Shown here piece after piece: positions 13,333-21,625 of a stretch of DNA of 30,404 nucleotides. Within the stretch, counting starts at the first letter, position 1. Every line of letters begins with the position of its first letter. This stretch comes from an uncultured Collinsella sp. (GTDB lineage: Bacteria > Actinomycetota > Coriobacteriia > Coriobacteriales > Coriobacteriaceae). The notes under the pieces are model-generated. The model ran no database searches and had not been told where the DNA came from. It saw nothing but the letters and a program-made list of their open reading frames with translations. The position numbers were made by a program, and so were the translations under genes. The DNA lies in the NCBI GenBank assembly GCA_958348225.1, contig CATVYG010000029.1:1-30404 (forward strand). The letters are read 5' to 3'.

Positions 13333-14270
13333 TAGGCAGCCTCAATGCAATGCAGGATGTCCTCAACGACCTCATCGATCGTAAACTTGTCCATATCGAA
13401 CCACACGATGCGATCATCGCGTTTAAACCACGAAAGCTGACGTTTGGCATAGCGACGCGAACGCATCTTGATGAGTTCACGAGCCTCATCCATAGAAATC
13501 ACGCCATTGAAAGCATCGATAATCTCTTTATAGCCAATTGCCTGCATCGACGTCAGGGCATCTCCCAACCCCTGGTCCATAAGACCGCGAACCTCATCAA
13601 CAAGACCCTGTTCAAACATCAGATCGACGCGCAGGTTAATGCGCTCGTAGAGCACCTCGCGATTACGCGTCAGACCAAACCATAGAGCATGATAATGCTC
13701 GCGCGGAACACTAAACTGACTTTTTTGCTGTGCATAGGAGATACCATCATCATGCATCTCGAGCGCACGAATCACACGGCGCACATTATGGGGATGAATA
13801 ACAGCAGCCGATTCTGGGTCGCGCTCGGCAAGCAGGGCATGCAGTTCTTCCTCGCCAATGCGCTCGGCAAGCTCCTGATAGCCCGCACGGCGATCGTCCT
13901 CAAGTTCGCCCGAGGGAAAGTCCATCTCATCGAGGGCGGCCTTGAGATACAGCCCCGTACCTCCGCAAAAAACCGGCAGGCAACCCAAACCAAGGAGACG
14001 TTCAACATGCGCGCGAGCGTCAGCCTGATAAAGCGCAGCAGAATATGCCACACCCGGCTCTACAATGTCGACGAGACGCAGCGGCGCCGTACACTCATCG
14101 GGCGCCATCTTTGCGGTACCGATGTCCATGCCGCGATAGATTTGCATCGCATCGCACGACAGCACTTCGGACGAAAGACGAGCGGCCAAACGGTCGGCAA
14201 CATCACTCTTACCAACCGCCGTCGGACCGACGATCGCAACGGCGGAAAGACCTGCCCCGGGAGAAACCAT
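13332..14270 (-). CDS. miaA: tRNA dimethylallyltransferase
   Basis: Adds a dimethylallyl group to N6 of A37 in tRNAs that read codons starting with U. P-loop GPTAVGKS (residues 15-22), DAMQIYRGMDIGTAK and the GGTGLYLKA block are all typical; 312 residues is full length. Its ATG overlaps the miaB stop by one base, so the enzyme making i6A is translated right after the one that methylthiolates it. Confidence 0.96.
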   Translation of the reverse strand: MVSPGAGLSAVAIVGPTAVGKSDVADRLAARLSSEVLSCDAMQIYRGMDIGTAKMAPDECTAPLRLVDIVEPGVAYSAALYQADARAHVERLLGLGCLPVFCGGTGLYLKAALDEMDFPSGELEDDRRAGYQELAERIGEEELHALLAERDPESAAVIHPHNVRRVIRALEMHDDGISYAQQKSQFSVPREHYHALWFGLTRNREVLYERINLRVDLMFEQGLVDEVRGLMDQGLGDALTSMQAIGYKEIIDAFNGVISMDEARELIKMRSRRYAKRQLSWFKRDDRIVWFDMDKFTIDEVVEDILHCIEAA

Positions 14271-15646
14271 TAGCGCGGCTCGCCCACAACGGAGCCGGAC
14301 AAATACCAGGTCTTGGCAACGTCAACGTCAACATCAACGATCTTGCCAATAAGCTGATCGATGCTGCAACCCTCGGGGATAGGCGCATGCACGGTCTGAT
14401 TCTTGGGGCTCTTGCCCAGCAGGACCGCATCGTTCTTTTTACTCGTTCCCTCAATGAGCGCCGGCACCACAGTATGAAGCTCACCCTGGTTATACTCGTG
14501 TGCCGTGGTCTCGATAACCTTAACCAGGCGGTTGAAACGCTCGAGAATAACCTCATGCGGCGTAGGATCGTCAATCTCGGCGGCCGGGGTACCGGCGCGC
14601 TTGGAATAGATGAAGGTATAGGCCTGGGCATAGCGGACCGTCTCGGCAAGCGAGAGCGTCTGCTCAAAGTCTTCTTCAGTCTCGCCCGGGAAGCCAACGA
14701 TAATGTCGGTCGAGAGCGCGATATCGGGCATACGGTTGCGAACGCGATCGACCAGGCCCAAATAGTCCTCGCGTGTATAACGGCGATTCATCTCTTTGAG
14801 GATCCGAGTCGAACCTGACTGGACGGCCAAGTGCAGCTGCGGCATAACGGCAGGCGTCTCGGCCATAGCGTCGATGGTCTCGGGCAGTAGATCCTTGGGA
14901 TGCGAAGACGTAAAGAAGATGCGCTCCACGCCCGTATCGCCCACGGCACGCAGCAGATCGGCAAAACGCGGCTTGCCAAACAGATCGCGACCATATGAGT
15001 TAACGTTTTGGCCCAGCAGCGTAATCTCACGCACGCCCTGGCGCACCAAACCGGTCACCTCGTCGACAATTTCCTCGAAGGGGCGACTCTTTTCGCGACC
15101 GCGCACGTACGGCACGATGCAATAGGTGCAGAAATTATTGCAGCCCGTCATGATGGGCACCCAGGCGTGATACTGGGTCTCGCGATGCCACGGCATGCTC
15201 ATGGCATCCGTATCCTCATGCTCATTGGTGCGAATATGACGCTTGCCGTCAAGGAACGCCTCGGCAATGAGCTCGGCCACATGTGCGATAGAATGCGTAC
15301 CAAAGATGACATTGACGTTATCGACGTTGGTGAGCAGGCCCTCGCCATCGCGCTGCGCGATGCAACCACCAACGGCAACCACGCGCTTACCCGAAGGCGA
15401 AGGCGGCAGGCTTTTGCAGGAATTGCACTGACCGTAAAGGCGAGTATCGGCGGCCTCGCGCACGCAGCATGTCATGAAGACAACGATATCGGCATGCTCG
15501 GGATCGAGCGCCATGAGGCAGCCATACGAATCGAGCAGACCGCTCACACGCTCGGAGTCGTGCTGATTCATCTGGCAGCCAAAGGTGCGGATAAAGTAGG
15601 TTTTACCGGCAAGAATATCGCGTACGGAACGCTGGTCCATGTGCAT
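14270..15646 (-). CDS. miaB: tRNA-2-methylthio-N6-dimethylallyladenosine synthase
   Basis: A radical-SAM methylthiotransferase that turns i6A37 into ms2i6A37. Cys24, Cys60 and Cys95 in the N-terminal domain bind the auxiliary cluster; Cys169, Cys173 and Cys176 (GCNNFCTYCIVPYVRGREKS) bind the SAM cluster; a C-terminal TRAM domain ends the protein. Length 458. Two starts are possible, ATG 15646 and ATG 15640; AGGA lies a few bases ahead of the first. MiaB rather than RimO is indicated by FGCQMNQHDSE and the neighbouring miaA. Confidence 0.95.
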   Translation of the reverse strand: MHMDQRSVRDILAGKTYFIRTFGCQMNQHDSERVSGLLDSYGCLMALDPEHADIVVFMTCCVREAADTRLYGQCNSCKSLPPSPSGKRVVAVGGCIAQRDGEGLLTNVDNVNVIFGTHSIAHVAELIAEAFLDGKRHIRTNEHEDTDAMSMPWHRETQYHAWVPIMTGCNNFCTYCIVPYVRGREKSRPFEEIVDEVTGLVRQGVREITLLGQNVNSYGRDLFGKPRFADLLRAVGDTGVERIFFTSSHPKDLLPETIDAMAETPAVMPQLHLAVQSGSTRILKEMNRRYTREDYLGLVDRVRNRMPDIALSTDIIVGFPGETEEDFEQTLSLAETVRYAQAYTFIYSKRAGTPAAEIDDPTPHEVILERFNRLVKVIETTAHEYNQGELHTVVPALIEGTSKKNDAVLLGKSPKNQTVHAPIPEGCSIDQLIGKIVDVDVDVAKTWYLSGSVVGEPR

Positions 15647-15685
15647 AAGTCCTAACGATGGGGAGCGAAACGAGGCAAGCAGAAG

Positions 15686-16003
15686 CTATGCCACAGGCTT
15701 AACATCATCCATGACGACGTTATCCATAGCAGCTCGATTGATCTGGTGAACGTAGATAGAAAGGCGGATGGCCGTGCGCGATTCCCCGTTAATGAGGATG
15801 TCGGAGAACACGGGCGCGCAGGAAATATCAAAACCGGTTGGAATCAAAAAACCGCGCGCGATAGCCACGGCCTTAATGGCCTGGTTGACAGCACCAGCGC
15901 CGACACACTGGATGTTGACGGGTACACCATCCTTGACCATGCCGGCGATGGCGCCGGCAACGGACGCGGGCGATGATTTGCTTGATACCTTCAGGCAATC
16001 CAT
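15686..16003 (-). CDS. spoVS: SpoVS-family protein
   Basis: A small Alba-fold protein of 105 residues. MDCLKVSSKSSPASVAGAIA, GAGAVNQAIKAVAIARGFL and NGESRTAIRLSI match SpoVS closely; the last 20 residues extend beyond the usual 86. In B. subtilis SpoVS affects septation and spore coat formation, and in Thermus the fold suggests nucleic-acid binding. Spore genes are absent here and this group is not known to sporulate, so the role is probably cell division or RNA/DNA binding. ATG 16003 is fixed by AGGAG seven bases upstream; a frame open to 16078 lacks a site. The order rny-x-spoVS-miaB matches B. subtilis. Confidence 0.9.
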   Translation of the reverse strand: MDCLKVSSKSSPASVAGAIAGMVKDGVPVNIQCVGAGAVNQAIKAVAIARGFLIPTGFDISCAPVFSDILINGESRTAIRLSIYVHQINRAAMDNVVMDDVKPVA

Positions 16004-16077
16004 GAAGAAACTCCTGCGTTTAAAAGTACGTTTTAACTGCAATAACTGTATCGTACCGAGTGGACTCGGTAAAGGCA

Positions 16078-17163
16078 CTATTCCTCTTTGGCAAGATCGA
16101 AGGTCACAGTGATTCGATCACGCGAAACACGAATCTTTGGGTCGCCGCAAAGGTTGAGATAGTACCGGGCGGCAAGGTCATTAAAGTCACGCTCCACAGC
16201 ACGCGAAAACTGTGCCATGTCATCCTTGGCAATACGTAGCCCGCGACGATCCTTCGCAAGATCGAAAGGAGCCGGCGTATGCGAGGACGAATCACGCTCG
16301 CGCAGCAGACGCGCGGTCACACCGCGAACGGGCTTAATCTGCCCTGCCAAAATGCGATGAGCCGTGCGCTCGGACATCTCAAGACCCAAACCCGAACAGA
16401 TACGGATAAAGTCCTCGGCATCAGAGGCAAGGCCTAAACGATCGACAACCGGAAGCTCGCTCTCGTCATCAATGAACAGGAGACGCGACGTATCGAGCCG
16501 ACTGGACGCCTGAGCATAAAGGGTCGCGGCAATCTCAGACGGAGAACCAAGATAGACATCGCAACCACGCAACTCCTCGAGCGCAAACTCACAAGCAGCG
16601 CGAATAATATTATGCGGACCGCGAGCACAGACATAACGCCCGTCCTCATCCTTGACGGCCTGGGGCCAGCTGGACTGATCGGCACGCTCACTGAGGCGGT
16701 CGGCCGCAACGCTCACCTTAAAGGCTGAGCCAAGATCGACACCGGACGTAACCACGCGGGCCTCGTCGGTGTTCTGCTTGATCGAAAACAATGCCATGCC
16801 ACGACCGTGAACGCCCCAACGGTCCATCTTCATGCTCTCGAGCTTGGAGGTAACACGGGCATCGAAGATTCGCTCTTGCATATCCTGCGGAACGCCCGAA
16901 CCGTTATCCAGAAAGACAAGCGTGCGGACGCCATCTTCCTTAGTCGTGGCGAGATAGACCTTGTCGGCGCCAGCATCGCGAGCATTACGGAGCATTTCGA
17001 TGACGATGTCCTCGACATGCTGAATGTCGTGCTTTGCTTGGCGCCGCTCGGCCTCCGAAACGCGGAGGCGGACATACCCCTCGCCAAGGTTCTCCTCGAC
17101 GCGAAGGTTGCCCTCCCCCGACATCGACGCGATAAATGAGATGAGCTCGTTCGCGTCGCTCAT
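16078..17163 (-). CDS. GHKL-superfamily ATPase of unknown function
   Basis: A cytoplasmic protein of 361 residues with no membrane segment. Residues 45-165 form a Bergerat (GHKL) ATP fold: N box VEDIVIEMLRNARDAGA with Glu56 and Asn60, G1 box DNGSGVP (86-92), and G2 box GVHGRGMALFSI (117-128). The other 200 residues resemble nothing I recognise; a helical region SERTAHRILAGQIKPVRGVT could be DNA- or protein-binding. There is no histidine-kinase phosphoacceptor domain and no MutL or gyrase architecture. The gene starts two bases before the rny stop and lies 75 bases from spoVS, the place of ymdB in B. subtilis. A link to RNase Y function or to division is inferred only from position. Confidence 0.75.
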   Translation of the reverse strand: MSDANELISFIASMSGEGNLRVEENLGEGYVRLRVSEAERRQAKHDIQHVEDIVIEMLRNARDAGADKVYLATTKEDGVRTLVFLDNGSGVPQDMQERIFDARVTSKLESMKMDRWGVHGRGMALFSIKQNTDEARVVTSGVDLGSAFKVSVAADRLSERADQSSWPQAVKDEDGRYVCARGPHNIIRAACEFALEELRGCDVYLGSPSEIAATLYAQASSRLDTSRLLFIDDESELPVVDRLGLASDAEDFIRICSGLGLEMSERTAHRILAGQIKPVRGVTARLLRERDSSSHTPAPFDLAKDRRGLRIAKDDMAQFSRAVERDFNDLAARYYLNLCGDPKIRVSRDRITVTFDLAKEE

Positions 17164-17164
17164 G

Positions 17165-18715
17165 TTATTTAGCGATATCGACAGCGCGGCTCTCGCGAAT
17201 CACGACGACGCGCACCTGACCGGGATACTCCATCTCTTCCTCGATCTGATGGGCGATATCGTGAGCCAGGACCGTGGACTGGGCATCGGAGATCTTGTCC
17301 GGCTGAACCATGACGTGGACCTCGCGACCAGCCTGCATGGCATAGGTACGCTCGACGCCGTCATGGGAGTTGGCGATCTCCTCGAGCTTCTCAAGACGCT
17401 TGATGTAGTTCTCGGCAGACTCGCGACGGGCGCCGGGGCGAGAGGCAGAGACGGCATCGGCGGCCTGTACCAGGACATCGAGCACCGTGTTGGGGTCGAC
17501 GTCGGCATGATGAGCCTCGATAGCGTGGACGATAACGGGCTTCTCGCCATAACGGCGGGCAAGCTCGGCGCCGATGACGGCATGCGGACCCTCGACGTCG
17601 TGGTCGATGGCCTTGCCCAGGTCGTGCAGCAGGCCGGCGCGTTTGGCGGTCACAACGTCCAGGCCAAGCTCGGAAGCCATCACGCCGCACAGGTCGGAGA
17701 CCTCGAGGGAGTGCTGAAGCACGTTCTGACCAAACGAGGTACGGTAGCGCAGGGCACCAAGGGTCTTGACGATCTCGGGGTGCAGGTCGTGGATGCCGGT
17801 ATCGAAGGCAGCCTGCTCGCCAGCCTCGCGCACGCGCTGCTGAACCAGATCGGCAGCCTTGTGATACATCTCCTCGATGCGGGCGGGGTGAATGCGGCCG
17901 TCGGCGATGAGGTTCTCGAGGGCGACACGGGCGGTCTCACGACGGACCGGGTCAAAGCTCGAAAGAACGACGGTCTCGGGCGTGTCATCGATCACGAGGT
18001 TGACGCCGGAAACCTGCTCGAAGGTGCGGATGTTGCGACCCTCGCGACCAATGATACGGCCCTTCAGGTCATCAGAGGGAATGTGCACGGAGGTAACGGT
18101 GACCTCGGCAGTGTGGTCGGCAGCGCAGCGCTGAATCGCCAGGGACAGAATCTCCTGGGCGGTCTTGTGGCACTCGGCGCGAACCTGCTGCTCGGACTCG
18201 CGAATGATCGTGGCGGCCTCGTGGGTGACCTCGCCGCGAACCTTATCGAGGAGCTCCTTGTGGGCATCCTCGCGGGTAAGGTCGGCGATTCGCTCGAGCT
18301 CGGAGGTCTGCTTTGCGCAAAGCTCCTCGAGCTCACGGGAGCGCTTCTCGACCTGACCGGCCTGGCTGGACAGCTGATGCTCACGCTTGTCGAGAGCGTC
18401 GTTGCGGCGATCGAGGGATTCCTCGCGCTGCATCACGCGGTTCTCGAGCGTACGAATCTCGCTCTTACGCTGCTTGTCCTCGGCCTCGGCGGCCTGTTTG
18501 TTCTTGATGATCTCCTCTTTAGCCTCGAGCAGAGCCTCTTTTTTGAGGGTCTCGGCCTGACGCTTAGCATCGCCGATCAGGGACTCAGCCTGTGCGTGTG
18601 CCGACTGGATCTTTTCGTCGGCCTCGTGAAGACTACCCTGCTTGGCGGTGCGCATGTAGGCAATGGCGGCGATGGCACCCAAAACAATGCCAACGAGCGC
18701 TGCGATGATAGGCAT
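17165..18715 (-). CDS. rny: Ribonuclease Y
   Basis: A membrane-bound endoribonuclease that starts mRNA decay. Residues 1-20 are a membrane anchor (PIIAALVGIVLGAIAAIAYM); about 20-190 is a long coiled coil; a KH domain with GRIIGREGRNIRTFE follows; the HD domain has HSLEVSDL, LLHDLGKAID and AIEAHHADVDP, the metal-binding His and Asp residues. ATG 18715 is chosen (516 residues) because AAGGAG lies five bases upstream; a GTG six bases further up abuts that site. A good promoter lies 170 bases upstream, giving a long leader. The GHKL gene follows with a one-base gap. Confidence 0.96.
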   Translation of the reverse strand: MPIIAALVGIVLGAIAAIAYMRTAKQGSLHEADEKIQSAHAQAESLIGDAKRQAETLKKEALLEAKEEIIKNKQAAEAEDKQRKSEIRTLENRVMQREESLDRRNDALDKREHQLSSQAGQVEKRSRELEELCAKQTSELERIADLTREDAHKELLDKVRGEVTHEAATIIRESEQQVRAECHKTAQEILSLAIQRCAADHTAEVTVTSVHIPSDDLKGRIIGREGRNIRTFEQVSGVNLVIDDTPETVVLSSFDPVRRETARVALENLIADGRIHPARIEEMYHKAADLVQQRVREAGEQAAFDTGIHDLHPEIVKTLGALRYRTSFGQNVLQHSLEVSDLCGVMASELGLDVVTAKRAGLLHDLGKAIDHDVEGPHAVIGAELARRYGEKPVIVHAIEAHHADVDPNTVLDVLVQAADAVSASRPGARRESAENYIKRLEKLEEIANSHDGVERTYAMQAGREVHVMVQPDKISDAQSTVLAHDIAHQIEEEMEYPGQVRVVVIRESRAVDIAK

Positions 18716-18837
18716 GCTCACTCCTTTTTATGGATTCGTTACACAACAAAGCGAACCGCCCTTACGAACGGCTCGCGACATTTGAGTAATATGGGCGCAG
18801 CTTATGCGGGTCGGATACAGATAAACATATAAACAAA

Positions 18838-18852
18838 CTCATCAAAGATGAG
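18838..18852 (-). terminator. Small terminator-like hairpin in the rny leader
   Basis: On the minus strand CTCATC-TTT-GATGAG is followed by TTTGTTTATAT. The 6-bp stem is weak. It could end recA-recX read-through, but because it lies downstream of the rny promoter it could equally attenuate rny. Confidence 0.35.
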
Positions 18853-18881
18853 CACATATCACAAAGCAAATGACAGTGTTT

Positions 18882-18910
18882 ATCGTACGTTGAACCACAA
18901 CAACTGTCAA
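18882..18910 (-). promoter_or_regulatory. rny promoter
   Basis: On the minus strand a perfect TTGACA (18905-18910) and TACGAT (18882-18887) are 17 bases apart. TGACAGT (18871-18877) and ACTGTCA (18903-18909) form an inverted repeat around the -10 box, so an operator is possible. Transcription would begin near 18875. Confidence 0.65.
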
Positions 18911-18972
18911 ATAAATGGCCCCAGCACGGCGGCTAAAACGCGGTGAACGGCAGGGCCACAAAACGCACACGC

Positions 18973-19665
18973 CTAAACCGCACATTCCTCGCGTTCGGCA
19001 TCGAGACGTGCCTTAACGGCATCGGCGGCGATGTGATACGAGAAGCCCTTGCCCATCAAAAACCGAACCAGTTTTTCGAATCCGCGTGTCTCTGGAACAC
19101 GCCGCCTGGCGAGCAGGGCTGACGCACGCGCCAAATCGTCTTCGACGGCAAAATAATCCTCGGGATAACCGGGAATGTCATCGAGCACGACATGACGGCG
19201 CTTGAGCTCGGTCTCGATTTTACGCTGTCCCCAACCGCGCCGCTTGCGCTCCTCGATAAAGTACGAGCAAAAGCGGTTCTCGTCTAAAAAGCGATACTCG
19301 GTGGCGCGCTCGACGGCGAAATCGATCGCAGGCTGGTGAAAGCCGTAGCGGGCCAGCTTGTCACGGACCTCACCCGTCGCATGGTCGCGGCGCGATAACA
19401 TCTCGGTCACCATGGTAAGTGCACATTTACGCTCGATGAGCTGCACCGCCTCACGAAAGTTGTCCCAATCACAGGGAAGATCGGGGCGGTTTTTGACATA
19501 CAGGCGCGCGACCCGCACGGGAATCCAAATGGACCGCTCAAAACCGCCCTCAAGCTCACAATCGATATGTGCGCAAGGCTTTTTAGACGCATACCCGCTC
19601 GAGAACGAGGAAGCCGCCTTCTTATCGGGAAAGACGACCGTGGCCTCGGTCACCGTATACGACAT
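18973..19665 (-). CDS. recX: Regulatory protein RecX
   Basis: Modulates RecA filaments. The RecX helical repeats are seen in ALTMVTEMLSRRDHATGEVRDKLA, YRFLDENRFCSYFIEERKRRGWGQ and the C-terminal GFEKLVRFLMGKGFSYHIAADAV. At 230 residues it has an extra N-terminal region of about 75 residues. It begins 11 bases after the recA stop and should be induced with recA by DNA damage. Confidence 0.88.
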   Translation of the reverse strand: MSYTVTEATVVFPDKKAASSFSSGYASKKPCAHIDCELEGGFERSIWIPVRVARLYVKNRPDLPCDWDNFREAVQLIERKCALTMVTEMLSRRDHATGEVRDKLARYGFHQPAIDFAVERATEYRFLDENRFCSYFIEERKRRGWGQRKIETELKRRHVVLDDIPGYPEDYFAVEDDLARASALLARRRVPETRGFEKLVRFLMGKGFSYHIAADAVKARLDAEREECAV

Positions 19666-19676
19666 GAGCGTAACCG

Positions 19677-20825
19677 CTACTCGTCGTCATCATCGAGCAT
19701 GGCGGAACCATCGATGGCGTAAAGCTCGTCAAACTCCTCAGGCGCAGGCTGATCGGTCAGCTCGACCTCGGACGGAGCATCGTCATCAAACTCAAGTCCG
19801 CAGGCAAGGCGGACCTTATGCTCAATCTCGTCAGCGCAATCGGGGTGTTCGCGCAGGAACGCCTTGGCGGCCTCGCGACCGTTGCCGAGCTTGTCCTCGC
19901 CATAGGCAAACCAGGAGCCCATCTTCTTGCAGATGCCGCACTCGACAGCCATGTCCAGAATCGAGCCCTCCTTAGAGATACCCGTACCGTACATGATGTC
20001 GAACTCAGCAGAACGGAACGGAGCTGCCACCTTGTTCTTAACGACCTTGGCGCGCACGCGGTTACCGATAACCTCGTCCTTAAGCTTAATGCTGTCGATA
20101 CGGCGAATGTCGATACGCACCGAAGAGAAAAACTTAAGGGCGCGGCCGCCCGTCGTAGTCTCGGGGTTGCCGAACATGACGCCGATCTTCTCACGCAGCT
20201 GATTAATGAAGACGCACGTCGTGTTGGACTTAGAAAGCGAGCCGGCGAGCTTACGGAGCGCCTGGCTCATCAGGCGAGCCTGAAGACCGACCGTAGTGTC
20301 GCCGATTTCTCCCTCGATCTCGGCACGCGGGGTCAGCGCGGCGACGGAGTCGACAACGATGGCATCGATGGCACCAGAACGCACAAGCATGTCAACAATC
20401 TCGAGCGCCTGCTCACCCGTATCGGGCTGGGAAATGAGTACCTCGTCGATATCCACGCCGATGCGCGCGGCATACGTGGGATCGAGCGCGTGCTCGGCAT
20501 CGATAAATGCCACAACGCCGCCCATTGCCTGGGCCTCGGCCAAGATCTCGAGCGAAAGCGTCGTCTTACCGGAGGACTCGGGACCGTAGATCTCGACGAT
20601 TCGGCCGCGCGGCACACCGCCGATACCCAGAGCGGCATCGAGTGCCAGAGCGCCCGTAGGGATGGCCTCGACCTCGAGCTCGGGGCCACCGTCGCCGTAC
20701 CTCATGATGGAACCCTGGCCGAATTTCTTCTCGATCTCGGCCTTGGTGGTGGCGATCATCTCATCGCGCTCTTTACCCGTCGTGCGAGCATGAACGGTAC
20801 GTACGGGACCTGAATTCTTGGCCAT
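19677..20825 (-). CDS. recA: Recombinase RecA
   Basis: The strand-exchange protein and LexA coprotease. Walker A GPESSGKT (residues 81-88), Walker B region AIVVDSVAAL, and the DNA-binding loops with FINQLREKIGVMFGNPETTTGGRALKF are intact. It has 382 residues, with about 20 extra at the N-terminus and an acidic tail ending MLDDDDE. ATG 20825 is fixed by GGAGG seven bases upstream; a TTG at 20846 has no site. A perfect LexA box sits between -35 and -10, matching the boxes at lexA, so recA-recX is in the SOS regulon. Confidence 0.98.
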   Translation of the reverse strand: MAKNSGPVRTVHARTTGKERDEMIATTKAEIEKKFGQGSIMRYGDGGPELEVEAIPTGALALDAALGIGGVPRGRIVEIYGPESSGKTTLSLEILAEAQAMGGVVAFIDAEHALDPTYAARIGVDIDEVLISQPDTGEQALEIVDMLVRSGAIDAIVVDSVAALTPRAEIEGEIGDTTVGLQARLMSQALRKLAGSLSKSNTTCVFINQLREKIGVMFGNPETTTGGRALKFFSSVRIDIRRIDSIKLKDEVIGNRVRAKVVKNKVAAPFRSAEFDIMYGTGISKEGSILDMAVECGICKKMGSWFAYGEDKLGNGREAAKAFLREHPDCADEIEHKVRLACGLEFDDDAPSEVELTDQPAPEEFDELYAIDGSAMLDDDDE

Positions 20826-20855
20826 GAATAGCCCTCCTCTTAACAACCTGCATCG

Positions 20856-20884
20856 ATATTAAACGAACGGCTGTTCGTGGTCAA
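20856..20884 (-). promoter_or_regulatory. recA promoter
   Basis: TTGACC (20879-20884) and TAATAT (20856-20861) on the minus strand are 17 bases apart, about 30 bases before the ribosome binding region. The spacer is almost filled by the LexA box. Confidence 0.8.
20864..20877. promoter_or_regulatory. LexA (SOS) box of recA
   Basis: CGAAC-GGCT-GTTCG matches all ten fixed positions of the Gram-positive LexA box and lies inside the recA promoter. Confidence 0.9.
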
Positions 20885-20914
20885 CCGTTCAGATAAATCA
20901 TATGCAGCCGACCT

Positions 20915-20958
20915 TTCCAAAACCCAACCAAACGCCGACCAAACACTGACCAAAAACT
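20915..20958. repeat. Four 11-base repeats upstream of the recA promoter
   Basis: Consecutive 11-base units TTCCAAAACCC, AACCAAACGCC, GACCAAACACT and GACCAAAAACT share the core CCAAA. An 11-base period places each on about the same face of the helix. They lie 31 bases upstream of the -35 box, so intrinsic bending or a phased activator site is possible. Confidence 0.5.
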
Positions 20959-21051
20959 TGACCGCAGGCGAACCAAGAAAATCATGACGAGGAAAAATAC
21001 GACAACTACCTGCACAAAGATAAAATTCGCCGGAGGTCCCTATCTCCACAA

Positions 21052-21075
21052 TTAAGGGGCCCGGAGGCCCCTTAA
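21052..21075 (-). terminator. Hairpin after the cinA-type gene
   Basis: TTAAGGGGCC and GGCCCCTTAA form a perfect 10-bp stem around a 4-base loop, seven bases beyond the stop. The T run on the minus strand is short (TTAATTGT), so termination may be partial. Confidence 0.55.
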
Positions 21076-21082
21076 AACACGT

Positions 21083-21619
21083 CTATTCCATAGAATCGAG
21101 CACGCAGACGATGCGACCCAGTGCCTCCGCGACCGCATGGGCACGAACACACGAACGATCGCCCTCATAGCGACAACGAATGGAGTCCACGACCGGCACG
21201 CCCCCATCGGCAGAACGATGCGCCCAGCCAATATAGAAAGTGCCAGCAGGATCGTCCTCAGTACCACCGCCGGGGCCGGCATAACCCGTTGCGCTCACTG
21301 CAATATCGCTCTGGTACAGTTCCAGCGAACCCGACGCCATCTCGCGCGCAGTTTGATGCGACACCGCGGTGTAGCGGTCGAGCGTCTCCTGCTCAACACC
21401 CAGCACGCGATGCTTAATCTCATCGCAGTAGGTCACCGCACCGCCACGCAGCACCGCCGAGGCGCCCGGGATATCCGCAATCGTCGAGGCGATCATACCC
21501 GCCGTCAGCGACTCAGCCGTCGAAACCGTCACACCCCGAGCGCTCGCGCGCTCGACGATATCGCGCGCCAGCTCCTCGTTATGTGCGGAAATCTGCTCAA
21601 AAGAGTCCGTCATACCCAC
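21083..21619 (-). CDS. CinA-family nicotinamide-nucleotide amidase (C-terminal domain only)
   Basis: Likely converts NMN to nicotinate mononucleotide in the pyridine nucleotide cycle (PncC type). VSTAESLTAGMIASTIADIPGAS, YCDEIKHRVLGV, and VSATGYAGPGGGTEDDPAGTFYIGW are the family blocks. At 178 residues it lacks the N-terminal MoCF-like domain of full CinA. GTG 21619 is six bases after the pgsA stop; ATG 21613 two codons on is an alternative. Position between pgsA and recA is that of cinA in B. subtilis. Confidence 0.9.
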   Translation of the reverse strand: MGMTDSFEQISAHNEELARDIVERASARGVTVSTAESLTAGMIASTIADIPGASAVLRGGAVTYCDEIKHRVLGVEQETLDRYTAVSHQTAREMASGSLELYQSDIAVSATGYAGPGGGTEDDPAGTFYIGWAHRSADGGVPVVDSIRCRYEGDRSCVRAHAVAEALGRIVCVLDSME

Positions 21620-21625
21620 CAGGAC

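Noticed and set aside
17024..18832. 602-codon plus-strand frame opposite rny
   Set aside because: Long only because of the codon bias of rny on the other strand; no ribosome binding site and Leu/Val/Gly/Asp-rich shadow composition.
20840..21049. 69-codon minus-strand frame upstream of recA
   Set aside because: It covers the recA promoter, LexA box and phased repeats and has no start signal of its own.
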